Assembly: GCF_014524545.1 (NCBI RefSeq)
Contig: NZ_CP053557.1
Span: 2,691,501-2,755,500, forward strand
DNA length: 64,000 nucleotides
From: Exiguobacterium sp. Helios
GTDB taxonomy: Bacteria; Bacillota; Bacilli; Exiguobacteriales; Exiguobacteriaceae
Direction of reading: 5' to 3'
The translations under genes were made by a program, and so were the position numbers. The notes under the pieces were generated by a model. The model had not been told where the DNA came from, did no database searches, and saw only the letters and a list, made by a program, of their open reading frames with translations. Below, piece by piece: positions 38,484 to 48,157 of this stretch; position 1 is the first letter of the stretch; every line of letters starts with the position of its first letter.

Positions 38484-39377
38484 ATGCTTGAAATCAAAGC
38501 CATCACGAAACGATTCGGGACGTTCACAGCGGTCGACGATTTATCATTCGAAGTGCCGGAAGGACAGATTTTCGGATTACTCGGAGCGAACGGGGCCGGA
38601 AAAACAACGACGTTCCGGATGTTACTCGGTTTATTGAAACCGACGGAAGGGTCGATCACCTGGAAAGGACAGCCGATTCCTTTATCAAAAATCGGTTACC
38701 TTCCTGAGGAACGTGGCTTGTATCCGAAAATCCGGGTCGACGAACAATTGATTTTTTTAGCCGAACTACGTGACATGAAACGAAAAGATGCTAAACAGTC
38801 TTTACTCGAATGGCTCAATTACTTCCAGATTCCGCAGTACGAAAAGATGCGTGTCGAACAATTATCAAAAGGTAATCAACAAAAGATCCAATTGATTTCT
38901 GCCGTCTTACATAAACCGGACCTGCTGATTTTAGATGAACCGTTCAGCGGACTCGATCCCGTTAACGTCGAACAACTGAAAAAAGCGGTCCGGAAACTGA
39001 CGGCAGAAGGAACGACCATCGTCTTCTCGAGCCACCGGATGGATCATGTTGAAGAACTGTGCGAACATGTCGCTATTCTCGATCACGGGAAACCGGTCGT
39101 CGCCGGTTACCTGCCGGAAATCAAGGCCGGATACGGCAAGACACGGGTCTTGTTGACGACAGATGCCCCTGCCCTGCTTTGGGATACATTGCCGGGAATT
39201 CTCCAGGTCGAATCAGACGGAACCGGTCACAATTTACAGGTGGAATCGAAAGAAGCTGCCGATTCCCTGCTCCGTCATTTGATTACGGAAGGATTCCATG
39301 TCGAACGATTCGTCTGGGATCAACTATCCCTGCAGGACATCTTCATCGAGGAGGTTGGAAAACGTTATGAACCGTAA
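38484..39377 (+). CDS. ABC exporter ATP-binding protein (NatA/YhaQ-like)
   Basis: A 297-residue ATPase. Walker A is GANGAGKTTTF (about 36-46), signature EQLSKGNQQK, Walker B LLILDEPFSGLDP and the H-loop SSHRM. The C-terminal DUF4162-like tail (about 230-297) is characteristic of NatA/YhaQ-type subunits. Its partner is the overlapping permease gene. NatAB-type exporters move sodium or protect against antimicrobial compounds. The substrate here is unknown. GAGGGAGG precedes the ATG. Confidence 0.9.
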   Translation: MLEIKAITKRFGTFTAVDDLSFEVPEGQIFGLLGANGAGKTTTFRMLLGLLKPTEGSITWKGQPIPLSKIGYLPEERGLYPKIRVDEQLIFLAELRDMKRKDAKQSLLEWLNYFQIPQYEKMRVEQLSKGNQQKIQLISAVLHKPDLLILDEPFSGLDPVNVEQLKKAVRKLTAEGTTIVFSSHRMDHVEELCEHVAILDHGKPVVAGYLPEIKAGYGKTRVLLTTDAPALLWDTLPGILQVESDGTGHNLQVESKEAADSLLRHLITEGFHVERFVWDQLSLQDIFIEEVGKRYEP

Positions 39378-40569
39378 ATTCCTGACATTGTATCGGTTTA
39401 GTCTGTTTCAAAAATTACGCGCGAAAAGTTTTCTCATCTCGACCGTTCTGATGATTGTGTTCCTCGTTGGATTCAGCAACATCGAACGGATCATCGACTG
39501 GTTTTCGGGCGATGACCCGAAAATCGCAGTCGTCAGCTCCCTGGAAGCTCCGATCATTCCCGTCTTAAAAGACGTCGGTATCAAAACGAATATTACCGAA
39601 AAAGACTATTCCCTGAAACAGGCGCGACAAGTCGTCGACAAAGGAACGTATGATGCTGTCGCCTTATTGTCCGACGATCCGTACCGGGTGACGTTAATCA
39701 GTGCCAGTCCGGAACAGGAGTTGCAGACGCAACTGTCTGCCGCTTTAAAACAGGTCCGTGATCAGACGGTCATCACTGACGCCGACGTCGATCCGGCGTT
39801 GCTTGCTTCGCTTGCCGCTCCCATCGACGTCAAACAAGAATTGACATCGACCGGCGGCAAAAGCGAAGACGAATTGTTCGCTGCTTCCGCCCTCGTCTAT
39901 GTATTGCTGTTCCTGATGTACTTTACGATTGCCATCTACGGCGGCATGATCGTGACGGAAATTGCCAATGAAAAATCATCGCGTGTCATGGAATTGCTGA
40001 TTTCTGCCGCCAGCCCGATTCAGCATATGTTGGCGAAAATCACCTCGATCGCCACCGTCAGTCTGATTCAATTATCGTTACTCGTCGGAGTCGGCTATTA
40101 CAGTGCCCAAAGCAGCAGTCTGTTTGATCAGCTGTCGCTTGATTCACTGAGCGTCAAGACGATTGTGTATCTGTTCGTCTTCTTCTTGCTCGGTTATCTG
40201 CTGTATGCGACGCTGCTCGCCGCCCTCGGTTCGCTCGTCAGTCGGGTTGAAGATGCCCAACAGGTCACCTTGCCGGTCATCATGTTGATCGTCGCTGCTT
40301 TCACGGTGTCGATTTTCAGCCTGAACGCCCCGACGAACCAGGCAGTCGTCATCCTGTCATTCGTGCCGTTCTTTACCCCGATGTTGATGTTCTTACGTGT
40401 CATGCTGACGGAAGTCCCGGTCTGGCAAGTCGCGTTATCCCTCCTCCTGATGGGAATCAGCATCGCCCTCGCCCTGTTCGTCGGAACACGATTCTATCGC
40501 GGGGGTGTCCTCTTTTACGGATCAAATCCGTTGAAGCAACTGCGTCGTATTTTAGGTGGCCGCCAGTAG
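39367..40569 (+). CDS. ABC exporter permease (NatB/YhaP-like)
   Basis: A 400-residue permease of the ABC-2 type. One N-terminal helix (about 20-38), a large extracytoplasmic domain (about 45-175) and a C-terminal group of five to six helices with the conserved GGMIVTEIANEKSSRVMELLISA (the EKSSRxxE motif). It pairs with the ATPase just upstream, whose last codons it overlaps by 11 nt. The ATG at 39367 is chosen because the frame upstream lies wholly inside the ATPase gene and GAGGAGG is about 13 nt upstream. Confidence 0.9.
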   Translation: MNRKFLTLYRFSLFQKLRAKSFLISTVLMIVFLVGFSNIERIIDWFSGDDPKIAVVSSLEAPIIPVLKDVGIKTNITEKDYSLKQARQVVDKGTYDAVALLSDDPYRVTLISASPEQELQTQLSAALKQVRDQTVITDADVDPALLASLAAPIDVKQELTSTGGKSEDELFAASALVYVLLFLMYFTIAIYGGMIVTEIANEKSSRVMELLISAASPIQHMLAKITSIATVSLIQLSLLVGVGYYSAQSSSLFDQLSLDSLSVKTIVYLFVFFLLGYLLYATLLAALGSLVSRVEDAQQVTLPVIMLIVAAFTVSIFSLNAPTNQAVVILSFVPFFTPMLMFLRVMLTEVPVWQVALSLLLMGISIALALFVGTRFYRGGVLFYGSNPLKQLRRILGGRQ

Positions 40570-40635
40570 TAGTTTACAAGACGAACCGTTTCCGCTATCG
40601 TTAGGTGAGAAAAAGCCTTGAGGAGGAATTACGTT

Positions 40636-41067
40636 ATGCGGTCTCGTTTTTGGGCAGCGATTTTATTCACAGCTGCCGCCATCGTCTCGTCCCTTGTCAT
40701 GTTTACGAAATTTCCACAAGCAAGTGAGACATGGAAGCTGGTCCTCGCTTATGGCGGAGTGACATTCATCGTCAGTTTATTTTATTGGTCTTTCGTCGCT
40801 GTACGCGTCCAGTCCTCCCGTTTATATGGAAGCTGGATCGGCGTCTTTATCGGTGGAACAACAGTCTTACTCGTTTGTGTCGCTCGTTTCCTGATTCGGG
40901 GAGACTTCATGATGATTTTAAAATGGCAGGCCATGCTTGGCAGTCTGACTTTAAACTTCGGATATGTCGGCTGGGTGCTTGTCATCGCAAATGCCTTCAT
41001 CGGTTTCTTGATTGGACGGACACGACAAAAAGGACGCCGGGCACCACGTCCTGCGCCACAGCGTTAA
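40636..41067 (+). CDS. Four-helix membrane protein of unknown function
   Basis: A 143-residue protein with four hydrophobic segments (about 5-25, 35-55, 65-90, 105-125) and a basic tail (RTRQKGRRAPRPAPQR). I recognise no family. It lies 66 nt downstream of the Nat-type exporter on the same strand and may be its accessory, but this is only from position. AGGAGG precedes the ATG at 40636; an in-frame TTG at 40618 overlaps this site. Confidence 0.65.
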   Translation: MRSRFWAAILFTAAAIVSSLVMFTKFPQASETWKLVLAYGGVTFIVSLFYWSFVAVRVQSSRLYGSWIGVFIGGTTVLLVCVARFLIRGDFMMILKWQAMLGSLTLNFGYVGWVLVIANAFIGFLIGRTRQKGRRAPRPAPQR

Positions 41068-41106
41068 TTCATTTAAAACAGAACTGACTTGAACGTCAGT
41101 GTTCAT

Positions 41107-41149
41107 ACAAACGAGGAAGACGGATATTACATCCGCCTTCCTCGTTTGT
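41107..41149. terminator. Bidirectional terminator
   Basis: A 19-nt arm beginning ACAAACGAGGAAG pairs with CTTCCTCGTTTGT at its far end, one A-C mismatch, 5-nt loop ATTAC. It separates the four-helix gene from the convergent XRE gene. Confidence 0.75.
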
Positions 41150-41170
41150 TTATCCTTCCGTTCGGATCGT

Positions 41171-41800
41171 TTATTTACGGTGATAACGTGCCCGGTCAAC
41201 TGATTGACTGAACTTCGTATAACAATCGGTTACTGTCGTCTCGGTTTCTTCCGTCAGACGATTGAGGTATTCATCGAGTTGAAGCATCGTCGGGAGTTTG
41301 TCCGCAAACAATTCGAACGTCTCGTTCGCCTCTTCCCGTTGCAGTTCCCCCGCCTCCATGACTGCTTCCACCAATTCGTGAAAAATCCGCTGTTCCGTCG
41401 CACTCATGGTCTGTTCAATCCGTTTGACGTCTTCGTCATACATTAAATCGAACAGGCGCATCCGTTCTTCCAGTTGTTGTTCAATCATTGTTTCATCTTG
41501 TCCCATCGTCTGTTCATACGCCAATCGCATTTCTTCGAGCGGCGTTCTTTCCTGCATGACGAACTTCAAGGACTCCCCGGTCCAGATGTGTCGTGCCAAG
41601 TAACTGGAATCGATATGCAGGGCCTCCGCCAAAGATTCGATATACGCTTTCGTCGGATACACTTCGCTGAGTTCCGTACGACGAATGAAATAGGGGGCAA
41701 CCCCAAGATTTTCCGCCAACTGGTCGATTGAAATTCCGGCACGTTCCCGTAAGATTCGGATGCGGTCACCGTATCCCCGGTAAGGTGAATGGTCCAGCAT
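41171..41800 (-). CDS. XRE-family transcriptional regulator
   Basis: A 209-residue protein. The N-terminal Cro/C1 HTH (about 10-68) is DRIRILRERAGISIDQLAEN...RRTELSEVYPTKAYIESLAEAL. The remainder (about 75-209) is helical, acidic and of unknown fold (MRLAYEQTMGQDETMIEQQL...). It is the last gene on the minus strand after the second BceAB pair, 25 nt behind the permease stop, with AGGAGGGA before its ATG, so it is probably co-transcribed. It might be a second layer of control for the resistance island. Target unknown. Confidence 0.8.
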   Translation of the reverse strand: MLDHSPYRGYGDRIRILRERAGISIDQLAENLGVAPYFIRRTELSEVYPTKAYIESLAEALHIDSSYLARHIWTGESLKFVMQERTPLEEMRLAYEQTMGQDETMIEQQLEERMRLFDLMYDEDVKRIEQTMSATEQRIFHELVEAVMEAGELQREEANETFELFADKLPTMLQLDEYLNRLTEETETTVTDCYTKFSQSVDRARYHRK

Positions 41801-41825
41801 ATTATCCCTCCTCGCTATGCTATTA

Positions 41826-43760
41826 TCATACCCTTGAATCGGGTATCGGATACATCGAACTTTCGCACGATTTTTTCATCAGATGCCGCGGATAGCGGAC
41901 CCATAAAGGCAAGATACTGATGAAATAACAGCCGGTGACGATTCCGATCCAGGTGAAGGATAAGGGAAGAAACGGACCGATTTCCAGTCCCCCATTCGAT
42001 AAGATGACCTGAAAGAGCAACCAGGCATGAAAAATCGAAATGAAGTACGGAACCATCAAGACCGTACCGTATTTGATGAACAGGAAACGACGGATGCTCC
42101 GTTTACTGAAACCGAGCGCAGACAATGTCTTTAACCGCTTTTGTTCACGTTCTGCCGTCATCTGCATCCAGACGTGCAGGAAGCTCGCATTGATGACAAA
42201 CAGCCAGACCGTCAACAGAATGACAACAAACGAGACCAGCCGGATGATGCGAATCCCGTCCAGTTTATCTTCCGTCTCATTGATCAGCTGGTACGGAACC
42301 GGAGTGTTTTTACCTAGCTCTGCTTTGGATTGAATTTCCCGGACAATCGACATCCAACGCGTCCAGCGGTCCGTCCCGTAATCGGCATACGATGGTGTAT
42401 CAAAGACACGGATATGGAATACCGGACGATCCATCGTGGTAAAAGCACGGTCACTGACGACGAATAATGTTTCAATCCGGTCATTGTACCCGAATAGCAG
42501 ACGATGTTCCGCCATCGGCTCAAGCCGGTAGCCGGCTTGCTTCATCCCGGCTTTTGCTTTTTGCATCGTCGGTGTCACTTCCTTGACTTGAACCGGACGG
42601 GCCGGAATCATGAAAGTTTGTTTGTCCGTCAACAGCGTCCGTTGCTCATGACCCAGATGCTTCATCAGTTCGTTATAATCCGATAACGGAATTACGTACC
42701 GGGTCTTGACTCCTTTGAGCCGGACATCCTGCCGGTATTTGTCCGGAAACGTTTTTGTCATCGTCCGTTCCAGTTTTTCCAGACGTTCGGACGGGACGGC
42801 AGCTTCTTCGTAATAGACCAGTCCGAATTGATTGTTCGACGACAGATCAAATCCGATCAGTTGAAAGATAAAGACGAGACCGACGGCCGTCAAAGCACAG
42901 GAGGTCAAGATTGTTCCGAGCGCGACCAGCGTACTGTTCGTTTTTAACTGAATCGCGATTTCCGAGACGATTAACTTCCGTAACGACAACCGTCGCGGAC
43001 GATACAGTTTAAGCACCATCGGGATGACGTGACGGCAGAAAAAGAACGAGCCGACAAAGATGATGAAAGGAAAGACGAACAGAAAGGTATCTTGTTGTGT
43101 CAATGCCATGAAATATCCGTAAAACAGAATGAGCACTGCCACTCCCTGCATTGTAAGACCAAACCGGATCCGGAAGCGCGAACGGGACCGGACAGGACGA
43201 TCCGGTCGGAATCTATAAATCGCGAGGACGGTCGCAATCAAGAGGGTCAGGAGCGCACCTGCAATCAACACTAAAAACGAGGTAAGGGACAGTTCGATCG
43301 TCAGTCGCGGTAAGAACATGACTTTTTCAATCGAGAGTAACATCAGTTTCGTCAGGACGACACCGAGCGTGATACCGCCGATGATCGCCAGCCCGCCGAC
43401 AATCAGGATTTCAATCATAAAATATTTCAGGAAATGCGAAAATCCGCTTCCGAGCGTCCGCATCACCCGTAAATCGTTTTTCCGGTGCTCGAGCATCGTA
43501 TACGTTGTCGAATAAATAAACAAGATACTAAAAAACAGGATGATGACTTCGGCAATGAATACAAACAGCATCGTCAGTTCGATGACCTGATTGAGTTGAC
43601 TTAAAACTTTGGCGATGTTCTGAAACGATTCGCTGACGACGAGGTTCCAGTAACTCGTCGCAATCGTCATCGCGACGATGATCGTCAACGCGTATCCATA
43701 GTAGAGACGCTGGTACCGCTTGATGTTACGTAGGGCGTATTGCAGATAAGTGATGTTCAT
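41826..43760 (-). CDS. BceB-type ABC transporter permease (second transporter)
   Basis: A 644-residue FtsX-like permease with about ten helices. N-terminal group at about 18-38, 50-75, 105-130 and 150-175, a pair further on (about 205-250), then a helix near 285-305, a large extracellular loop (about 315-520) and three C-terminal helices. This is the BceB plan, where the loop recognises peptide antibiotics such as bacitracin or lantibiotics. It overlaps the ATPase gene by 35 nt. AGGAGGGG lies only 2 nt from the ATG, an unusually short spacing, but an in-frame stop just upstream fixes the start. Confidence 0.85.
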   Translation of the reverse strand: MNITYLQYALRNIKRYQRLYYGYALTIIVAMTIATSYWNLVVSESFQNIAKVLSQLNQVIELTMLFVFIAEVIILFFSILFIYSTTYTMLEHRKNDLRVMRTLGSGFSHFLKYFMIEILIVGGLAIIGGITLGVVLTKLMLLSIEKVMFLPRLTIELSLTSFLVLIAGALLTLLIATVLAIYRFRPDRPVRSRSRFRIRFGLTMQGVAVLILFYGYFMALTQQDTFLFVFPFIIFVGSFFFCRHVIPMVLKLYRPRRLSLRKLIVSEIAIQLKTNSTLVALGTILTSCALTAVGLVFIFQLIGFDLSSNNQFGLVYYEEAAVPSERLEKLERTMTKTFPDKYRQDVRLKGVKTRYVIPLSDYNELMKHLGHEQRTLLTDKQTFMIPARPVQVKEVTPTMQKAKAGMKQAGYRLEPMAEHRLLFGYNDRIETLFVVSDRAFTTMDRPVFHIRVFDTPSYADYGTDRWTRWMSIVREIQSKAELGKNTPVPYQLINETEDKLDGIRIIRLVSFVVILLTVWLFVINASFLHVWMQMTAEREQKRLKTLSALGFSKRSIRRFLFIKYGTVLMVPYFISIFHAWLLFQVILSNGGLEIGPFLPLSFTWIGIVTGCYFISILPLWVRYPRHLMKKSCESSMYPIPDSRV

Positions 43761-44490
43761 CCCCTCCTAATAACGAGAGCGACTCAATGACACGCTGAAA
43801 GAAGACCCGGCGTGGTTCATCCCGGAACAATTCCGTTTGAATGCTGCCATCTTTCAGGAACAGGACGTGATTGCAATACGAGGCGACCGTCGGATCATGG
43901 GTGACGATGACCATCGTCATGCCTGCCGCATTCAATTCTGCCAGCAATTCCATGACGTGTTTCGTCGCCTGAAAATCAAGAGCGCCCGTCGGTTCGTCCG
44001 CGAGCATCAGCCGCGGTGCGTGAATCAGGGCACGCCCGATCGCCGTCCGTTGCCGTTGCCCGCCGGATACTTCATCCACCTGTTTGTCGAGCAATTCGTC
44101 AATCTGCAACCGTTTTGCGAGATGTTGCATTTCTTCCCGGGCTTCCTTCGTCTTTTTTCCGCTGAGCATCAGAGGAACGAGCATATTTTCAGCCACCGTC
44201 AACGAATCCAGCAAGTTGAACTCCTGAAAGATGATTCCGAGCGTCTCACGCCGGAAGCGGGTTGTTTCTTTCCGTTTGAACGTTGCCGTATCGATATCTT
44301 CAATCAAAATCGATCCCCAACTGGGTTGATCGAGTGTCGCGAGCAGGTTGATCAAGGTCGACTTTCCGCTGCCGGACGGTCCCATGACGGCGACCATCTC
44401 CCCTTCCTCCACCCGAAAGTTGATATCCGTCAATGGTTGTTCCGTCACTTTTCCGGGATAGACTTTTCCTAACTGTTTGACTTCAATCAT
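43726..44490 (-). CDS. BceA-type ABC transporter ATPase (second transporter)
   Basis: A 254-residue ATPase, Walker A MGPSGSGKSTLINLL (about 34-48), signature EVSGGQRQRTAIGRAL, Walker B RLMLADEPTGALD, and H-loop VTHDPTVA. This is the MacB/BceA class that drives peptide-antibiotic detoxification with a BceB permease. It starts within the last 8 nt of the histidine kinase gene and overlaps the permease start. Order here is kinase-ATPase-permease. Confidence 0.93.
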   Translation of the reverse strand: MIEVKQLGKVYPGKVTEQPLTDINFRVEEGEMVAVMGPSGSGKSTLINLLATLDQPSWGSILIEDIDTATFKRKETTRFRRETLGIIFQEFNLLDSLTVAENMLVPLMLSGKKTKEAREEMQHLAKRLQIDELLDKQVDEVSGGQRQRTAIGRALIHAPRLMLADEPTGALDFQATKHVMELLAELNAAGMTMVIVTHDPTVASYCNHVLFLKDGSIQTELFRDEPRRVFFQRVIESLSLLGGDEHHLSAIRPT

Positions 44491-45475
44491 GTTGTTTCCC
44501 TCCTACCAGTGTAAGACGACAGGTCGTTCCGACACCTTCCGTGCTGTCGAGTTCAATCGTATGCCCGAGCTTCAGACAAATCTGACTGACGAAGTACAGT
44601 CCCATCCCGGTTGATTCTCCGTAACGTCGTCCATTTTCGCCCGTGAAAAATGCATTGAAGACACGCGGGACGTCACGTTTCGGAATCCCGACGCCGTCAT
44701 CTTCAATCGTCAGCACGATTTTCCCGGATTGTTCGACCGCCCGAATGCAGACTTCGTGACCATGACCGGCTGTATATTTGACGGCATTCGTGATCAATTG
44801 CAACACTAAAAAGCGGAACCACTTCGAGTCGGTATAGATATAAAAATCCGGTGAGAGTTCCAGCTTCGGATACACTTTATTTTTGACGAACAGCCGTTTT
44901 TCCTGATTGATGATACTCGTCACCAGCGTCCGAAGATTTAAACGCTCCGCCTTCAAGTCCGTTTCAATCGCTTCGAGACGCGACGAATACAGCATCTGAT
45001 CCAGTCCGATTCGCATCCGGTCGACTTCATGGCGTAAGTCCGCCTGGAACTGTTCCCCCGGATGCTCGAGAATCAATTCGATGACCGAAAGCGGCGTCTT
45101 CATTTGATGAATCCATTGATCGACGTACCGGTGCCGTTCCTTTTCCTTCCGCCGCTCCGCAAACAGACTGTTTCGAAAGACGGTCTGTTGCCGTTCTAAA
45201 AAGTGTTCGACGGCTGCCGCAAGCGGTTCGTCGCTGTCCGCCCGGATGGGTTCTGCGACCGATTGAATCGGTGTCTGCAATCGTTTGAGCAACGGTAACA
45301 TACTAAAGAAACGGTAACTTAAATAAATCAGCAAGGCGATTGCATTTAAAAGAGCAATATAAAAAAAGGCAGCCGGGCGATAGAGGTCATATAACCATAA
45401 GATGAGGAACAAGGCTACCATCTGTCCGCTGAAGAAAAGAATGCCCGGAATCGTATGTCTGAAAAAAAGTCTCAT
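44483..45475 (-). CDS. BceS-type intramembrane-sensing histidine kinase
   Basis: A 330-residue kinase with two N-terminal helices (about 9-30 and 35-58) joined by only a few residues, so it has almost no extracellular sensor. His is in DQWIHQMKTPLSVIE (about residue 120). The HATPase has LITNAVKYT, EDDGVGIPKRD and STGMGLYFV. BceS-type kinases cannot sense drug directly and are switched by their BceAB partner. It overlaps its regulator by 4 nt and the ATPase by 8 nt. Confidence 0.9.
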   Translation of the reverse strand: MRLFFRHTIPGILFFSGQMVALFLILWLYDLYRPAAFFYIALLNAIALLIYLSYRFFSMLPLLKRLQTPIQSVAEPIRADSDEPLAAAVEHFLERQQTVFRNSLFAERRKEKERHRYVDQWIHQMKTPLSVIELILEHPGEQFQADLRHEVDRMRIGLDQMLYSSRLEAIETDLKAERLNLRTLVTSIINQEKRLFVKNKVYPKLELSPDFYIYTDSKWFRFLVLQLITNAVKYTAGHGHEVCIRAVEQSGKIVLTIEDDGVGIPKRDVPRVFNAFFTGENGRRYGESTGMGLYFVSQICLKLGHTIELDSTEGVGTTCRLTLVGGKQHD

Positions 45476-46158
45476 TTGTCGAGGACCAGTTTATAGCCGA
45501 CTCCCCGGACCGTTTCAAGGCCCCCGATTCCGATTTCCGCCAGTCGTTTCCGTACACGGGTGATGTTGACGTTCAGCGTGTTTTCATCGACGAACGCTTC
45601 ATCATCCCAAATCCGTTCCAACAAGTCACCCCGACTGACAATCCGTGGACTCACCGTCAATAACATCTCTAAAATCAATCCTTCTTTTTTCGATAGTTCA
45701 ATAGACCGTTCCTCATGTTCGACGATATAACGATCCAAATACAATGTCAGACCGGCACGACTGACCGTCCGCTCCTCACTCTCCTGGGACAATGTCCCGT
45801 ACGCACGTCGAATCTGACTTTTGATTTTCGCAATGACGACGGCTCCCTGGAAGGGTTTGACGATATAGTCATCCGCTCCATATTCGAGTGCCATGACTTG
45901 ATCCATCTCCCCGACACGGGCCGAGATGAACAGGATGGGTGCCCGCGTCTTCATCCGGAGCTGACGGCACCAATAAAATCCGTCAAACTTTGGCAAGTTG
46001 ACGTCCAACAGGATGACGTCCGGTTGCGTTTCTTCGAATCGAGCGACGACATCTCCTAATCCATCTTCGTGAATGACATGAAAATCGTACCGTTCCAACA
46101 GTTCTTTTAATAACAGTGCAATCTGTTGATCGTCTTCTACTAATAAAATGGTTTCCAT
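45472..46158 (-). CDS. BceR-type OmpR-family response regulator
   Basis: A 228-residue regulator with receiver (LLVEDDQQ, VILLDVNLPKFDG, ISARV, DDYIVKPF) and OmpR-type winged helix (about 130-225; NTLNVNITRVRKRL, ETVRGVGYKLV). The ATG at 46158 is preferred; a longer reading frame to 46344 would run into the upstream transporter gene region and has no ribosome-binding site. AAGGAG lies 12 nt upstream. It begins the RR-kinase-ATPase-permease unit after a terminator that follows the first transporter. The BceR-like operator further upstream is listed separately. Confidence 0.9.
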   Translation of the reverse strand: METILLVEDDQQIALLLKELLERYDFHVIHEDGLGDVVARFEETQPDVILLDVNLPKFDGFYWCRQLRMKTRAPILFISARVGEMDQVMALEYGADDYIVKPFQGAVVIAKIKSQIRRAYGTLSQESEERTVSRAGLTLYLDRYIVEHEERSIELSKKEGLILEMLLTVSPRIVSRGDLLERIWDDEAFVDENTLNVNITRVRKRLAEIGIGGLETVRGVGYKLVLDK

Positions 46159-46196
46159 CTGCAGATTCAACTCCTTCTTCCTCCATGATACCGAAC

Positions 46197-46237
46197 AAAA
46201 AATGGACTGGAAACGATTATTCGTTTCCCGCCCATTT
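46197..46237 (-). terminator. Terminator between first transporter and BceR gene
   Basis: On the minus strand AAATGGGCGGGAAACGA pairs with TCGTTTCCAGTCCATTT (mismatches near the base), followed by TTTTTTG. It ends the first transporter transcript only about 40 nt before the regulator ATG. Confidence 0.7.
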
Positions 46238-46240
46238 GAA

Positions 46241-48157
46241 TTAGATGACGATCCGCCGATAAGCACGCACCGTGACGAGATAGTACAACAGATAAACGAT
46301 GGTATAACAACCGATTGCAAGTGACATCGGTAACCGCAAATCATAGTTCAACAATTTTTGCAGAACTTGCATCGCAAACAGACTGTGGACCAGACCAAGC
46401 AGATACGGCAAGACGAACATGAAACCGACCGAGCGTCGGATGATACCGGTCTGCTCTTGCTGATCGACACCAATCTTTTGAATGATTTCAAACCGTTGTT
46501 TCGATTCTTCTGCTTCCGCAAGCATTTTAAAGTAAATGATGGATCCAGTCGCCAGTAAAAAGACGAGTCCGAGGAATCCGGCGGCAAAGGCAAGCAATCC
46601 TGTCGTCGCCGTCGTCATGGCGTAGACCGGATAATAGGCTGCCATCTCTGTCTCTGCTTTTTCACCATACAACTGCTCCAGTCGGTTGATCAGCCCGTCA
46701 TCCGACCGTTCGTCGGAGAACTGATAGTTCGTCAGCATGGCAGCTTTTTCCGGCATTATCGCAAAGGCATCATCCGAAACAGCAAAGGCCAACCGTTTTT
46801 TCGCATACAGTTGAGTAAGTGGTAGATTCGTCGCACCGGTAATCCGAAAGGACGAATGTGTGTCTTTAAACGTCACTCCGATTGGGGACCGAACGGATTC
46901 CTCCAATAAATCATTGCCTTTGAACGTCTCAAGGACAATCGCTTCGCCTGTTGCCGGTTCGGGTAGCACACGTTTTCCGTTACTCTTCGCGAGCTTCTGA
47001 TAATCGGAATAACTGATATAACTGAACTGTCCGGGTTCCCCGTCAAACGCGTATGTCTGGTACGACGTCGTAAACGACAGCGGATTCGGCAGCTCCTCGA
47101 GCGTATGATTGACGTTCTTGACGTTGACCATCGTCCGCGACTCAATTGTCTGATTCGATGACCGGATTAATTTTTCTGCCTCTGCTTGTTTGCTTGCAAC
47201 TGACAAGCTGTATGGCATTTGTTCCTCGACCGTCCGATCGATGTAATAGTAGATCGATGTCGCTGTCCCGACTGTCGTCAGCGTGACGGCAGTGATGACG
47301 GTGATCGTCGACAACATGACAGCATTCGATTTAATCCGCGATATCAATTGCCCGTGTAAAATCAAGTTCGTGCCACGGTAATGCCGAAGGCGTTTACTGA
47401 CGACACGCAGTAAAAAAATCGTGAAGTAGCTCATCGTGCCGAACGTTCCGACAATGATACAGACCATCAAAATCGGTGCGACGATTGTAAAGTGAGCGAG
47501 CAACGGTTTCCCCGTCAAGTAATAACCGGTACCAATCAATAAGACGGACACTACGGCAAGAACCGGATGCACTTTCGGGATGGTTTCAACCTGCTGTTTC
47601 GCCTTAAACAATTCGATCAAGGTAAACCGGTAAATCGTCCGGGCTGAACGGAGCGCAATCACAAGGAAGATTGTCAAGAAGACAACAACCGTCTGACCGA
47701 TTGCACCGGCGTTGATCGAAAAATCTGTTTCAATCGTCATTCCCATCACGTACGCCAACAGTTGGACAAAATACTTCGAGGCGACCGTACCAAGCAGAAC
47801 TCCAATCAACAGCCCAATCAATCCATACCCCATCGTCTCAAGAAACAGCAACTTCGCAATCTGTTGGCGTTCGAGACCAAGTAAGGCATACAGACCGATT
47901 TCCTGTTTCCGGCGTCGTAAGAAAAAATCACTCGAATACCAGATAAAGATGGCGGAAAAGAGTGCCAGAATCACACTCGAACCTGTAAAGACCGTCCCGA
48001 GTTTTCCGTACAATTCATTGGCTTGTAACATCGCTTCATTGGAGCGGATTGCTAAAAACGTATAGTAAATTAAAATCGCAAACGTGACAGCACCGAGATA
48101 CATCACATTCTGACGGATGTTCTTTAAATTCCGGAAAGCTAACTTAAACAAGTTCAC
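46241..48157 (-). CDS. BceB-type ABC transporter permease (first transporter)
   Basis: A 638-residue permease with the FtsX plan: about ten helices, four before residue 230, then others near 190-310, a large extracellular region (about 320-510) and three helices at the C-terminus (after about 530). The N-terminal NLFKLAFRNLKNIRQN is typical. It starts at GTG 48157 with GGAGG 8 nt upstream; a longer frame would lie inside the ATPase gene. It overlaps the ATPase by 14 nt. It differs clearly from the second permease, so the two probably bind different peptides. Confidence 0.88.
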   Translation of the reverse strand: MNLFKLAFRNLKNIRQNVMYLGAVTFAILIYYTFLAIRSNEAMLQANELYGKLGTVFTGSSVILALFSAIFIWYSSDFFLRRRKQEIGLYALLGLERQQIAKLLFLETMGYGLIGLLIGVLLGTVASKYFVQLLAYVMGMTIETDFSINAGAIGQTVVVFLTIFLVIALRSARTIYRFTLIELFKAKQQVETIPKVHPVLAVVSVLLIGTGYYLTGKPLLAHFTIVAPILMVCIIVGTFGTMSYFTIFLLRVVSKRLRHYRGTNLILHGQLISRIKSNAVMLSTITVITAVTLTTVGTATSIYYYIDRTVEEQMPYSLSVASKQAEAEKLIRSSNQTIESRTMVNVKNVNHTLEELPNPLSFTTSYQTYAFDGEPGQFSYISYSDYQKLAKSNGKRVLPEPATGEAIVLETFKGNDLLEESVRSPIGVTFKDTHSSFRITGATNLPLTQLYAKKRLAFAVSDDAFAIMPEKAAMLTNYQFSDERSDDGLINRLEQLYGEKAETEMAAYYPVYAMTTATTGLLAFAAGFLGLVFLLATGSIIYFKMLAEAEESKQRFEIIQKIGVDQQEQTGIIRRSVGFMFVLPYLLGLVHSLFAMQVLQKLLNYDLRLPMSLAIGCYTIVYLLYYLVTVRAYRRIVI

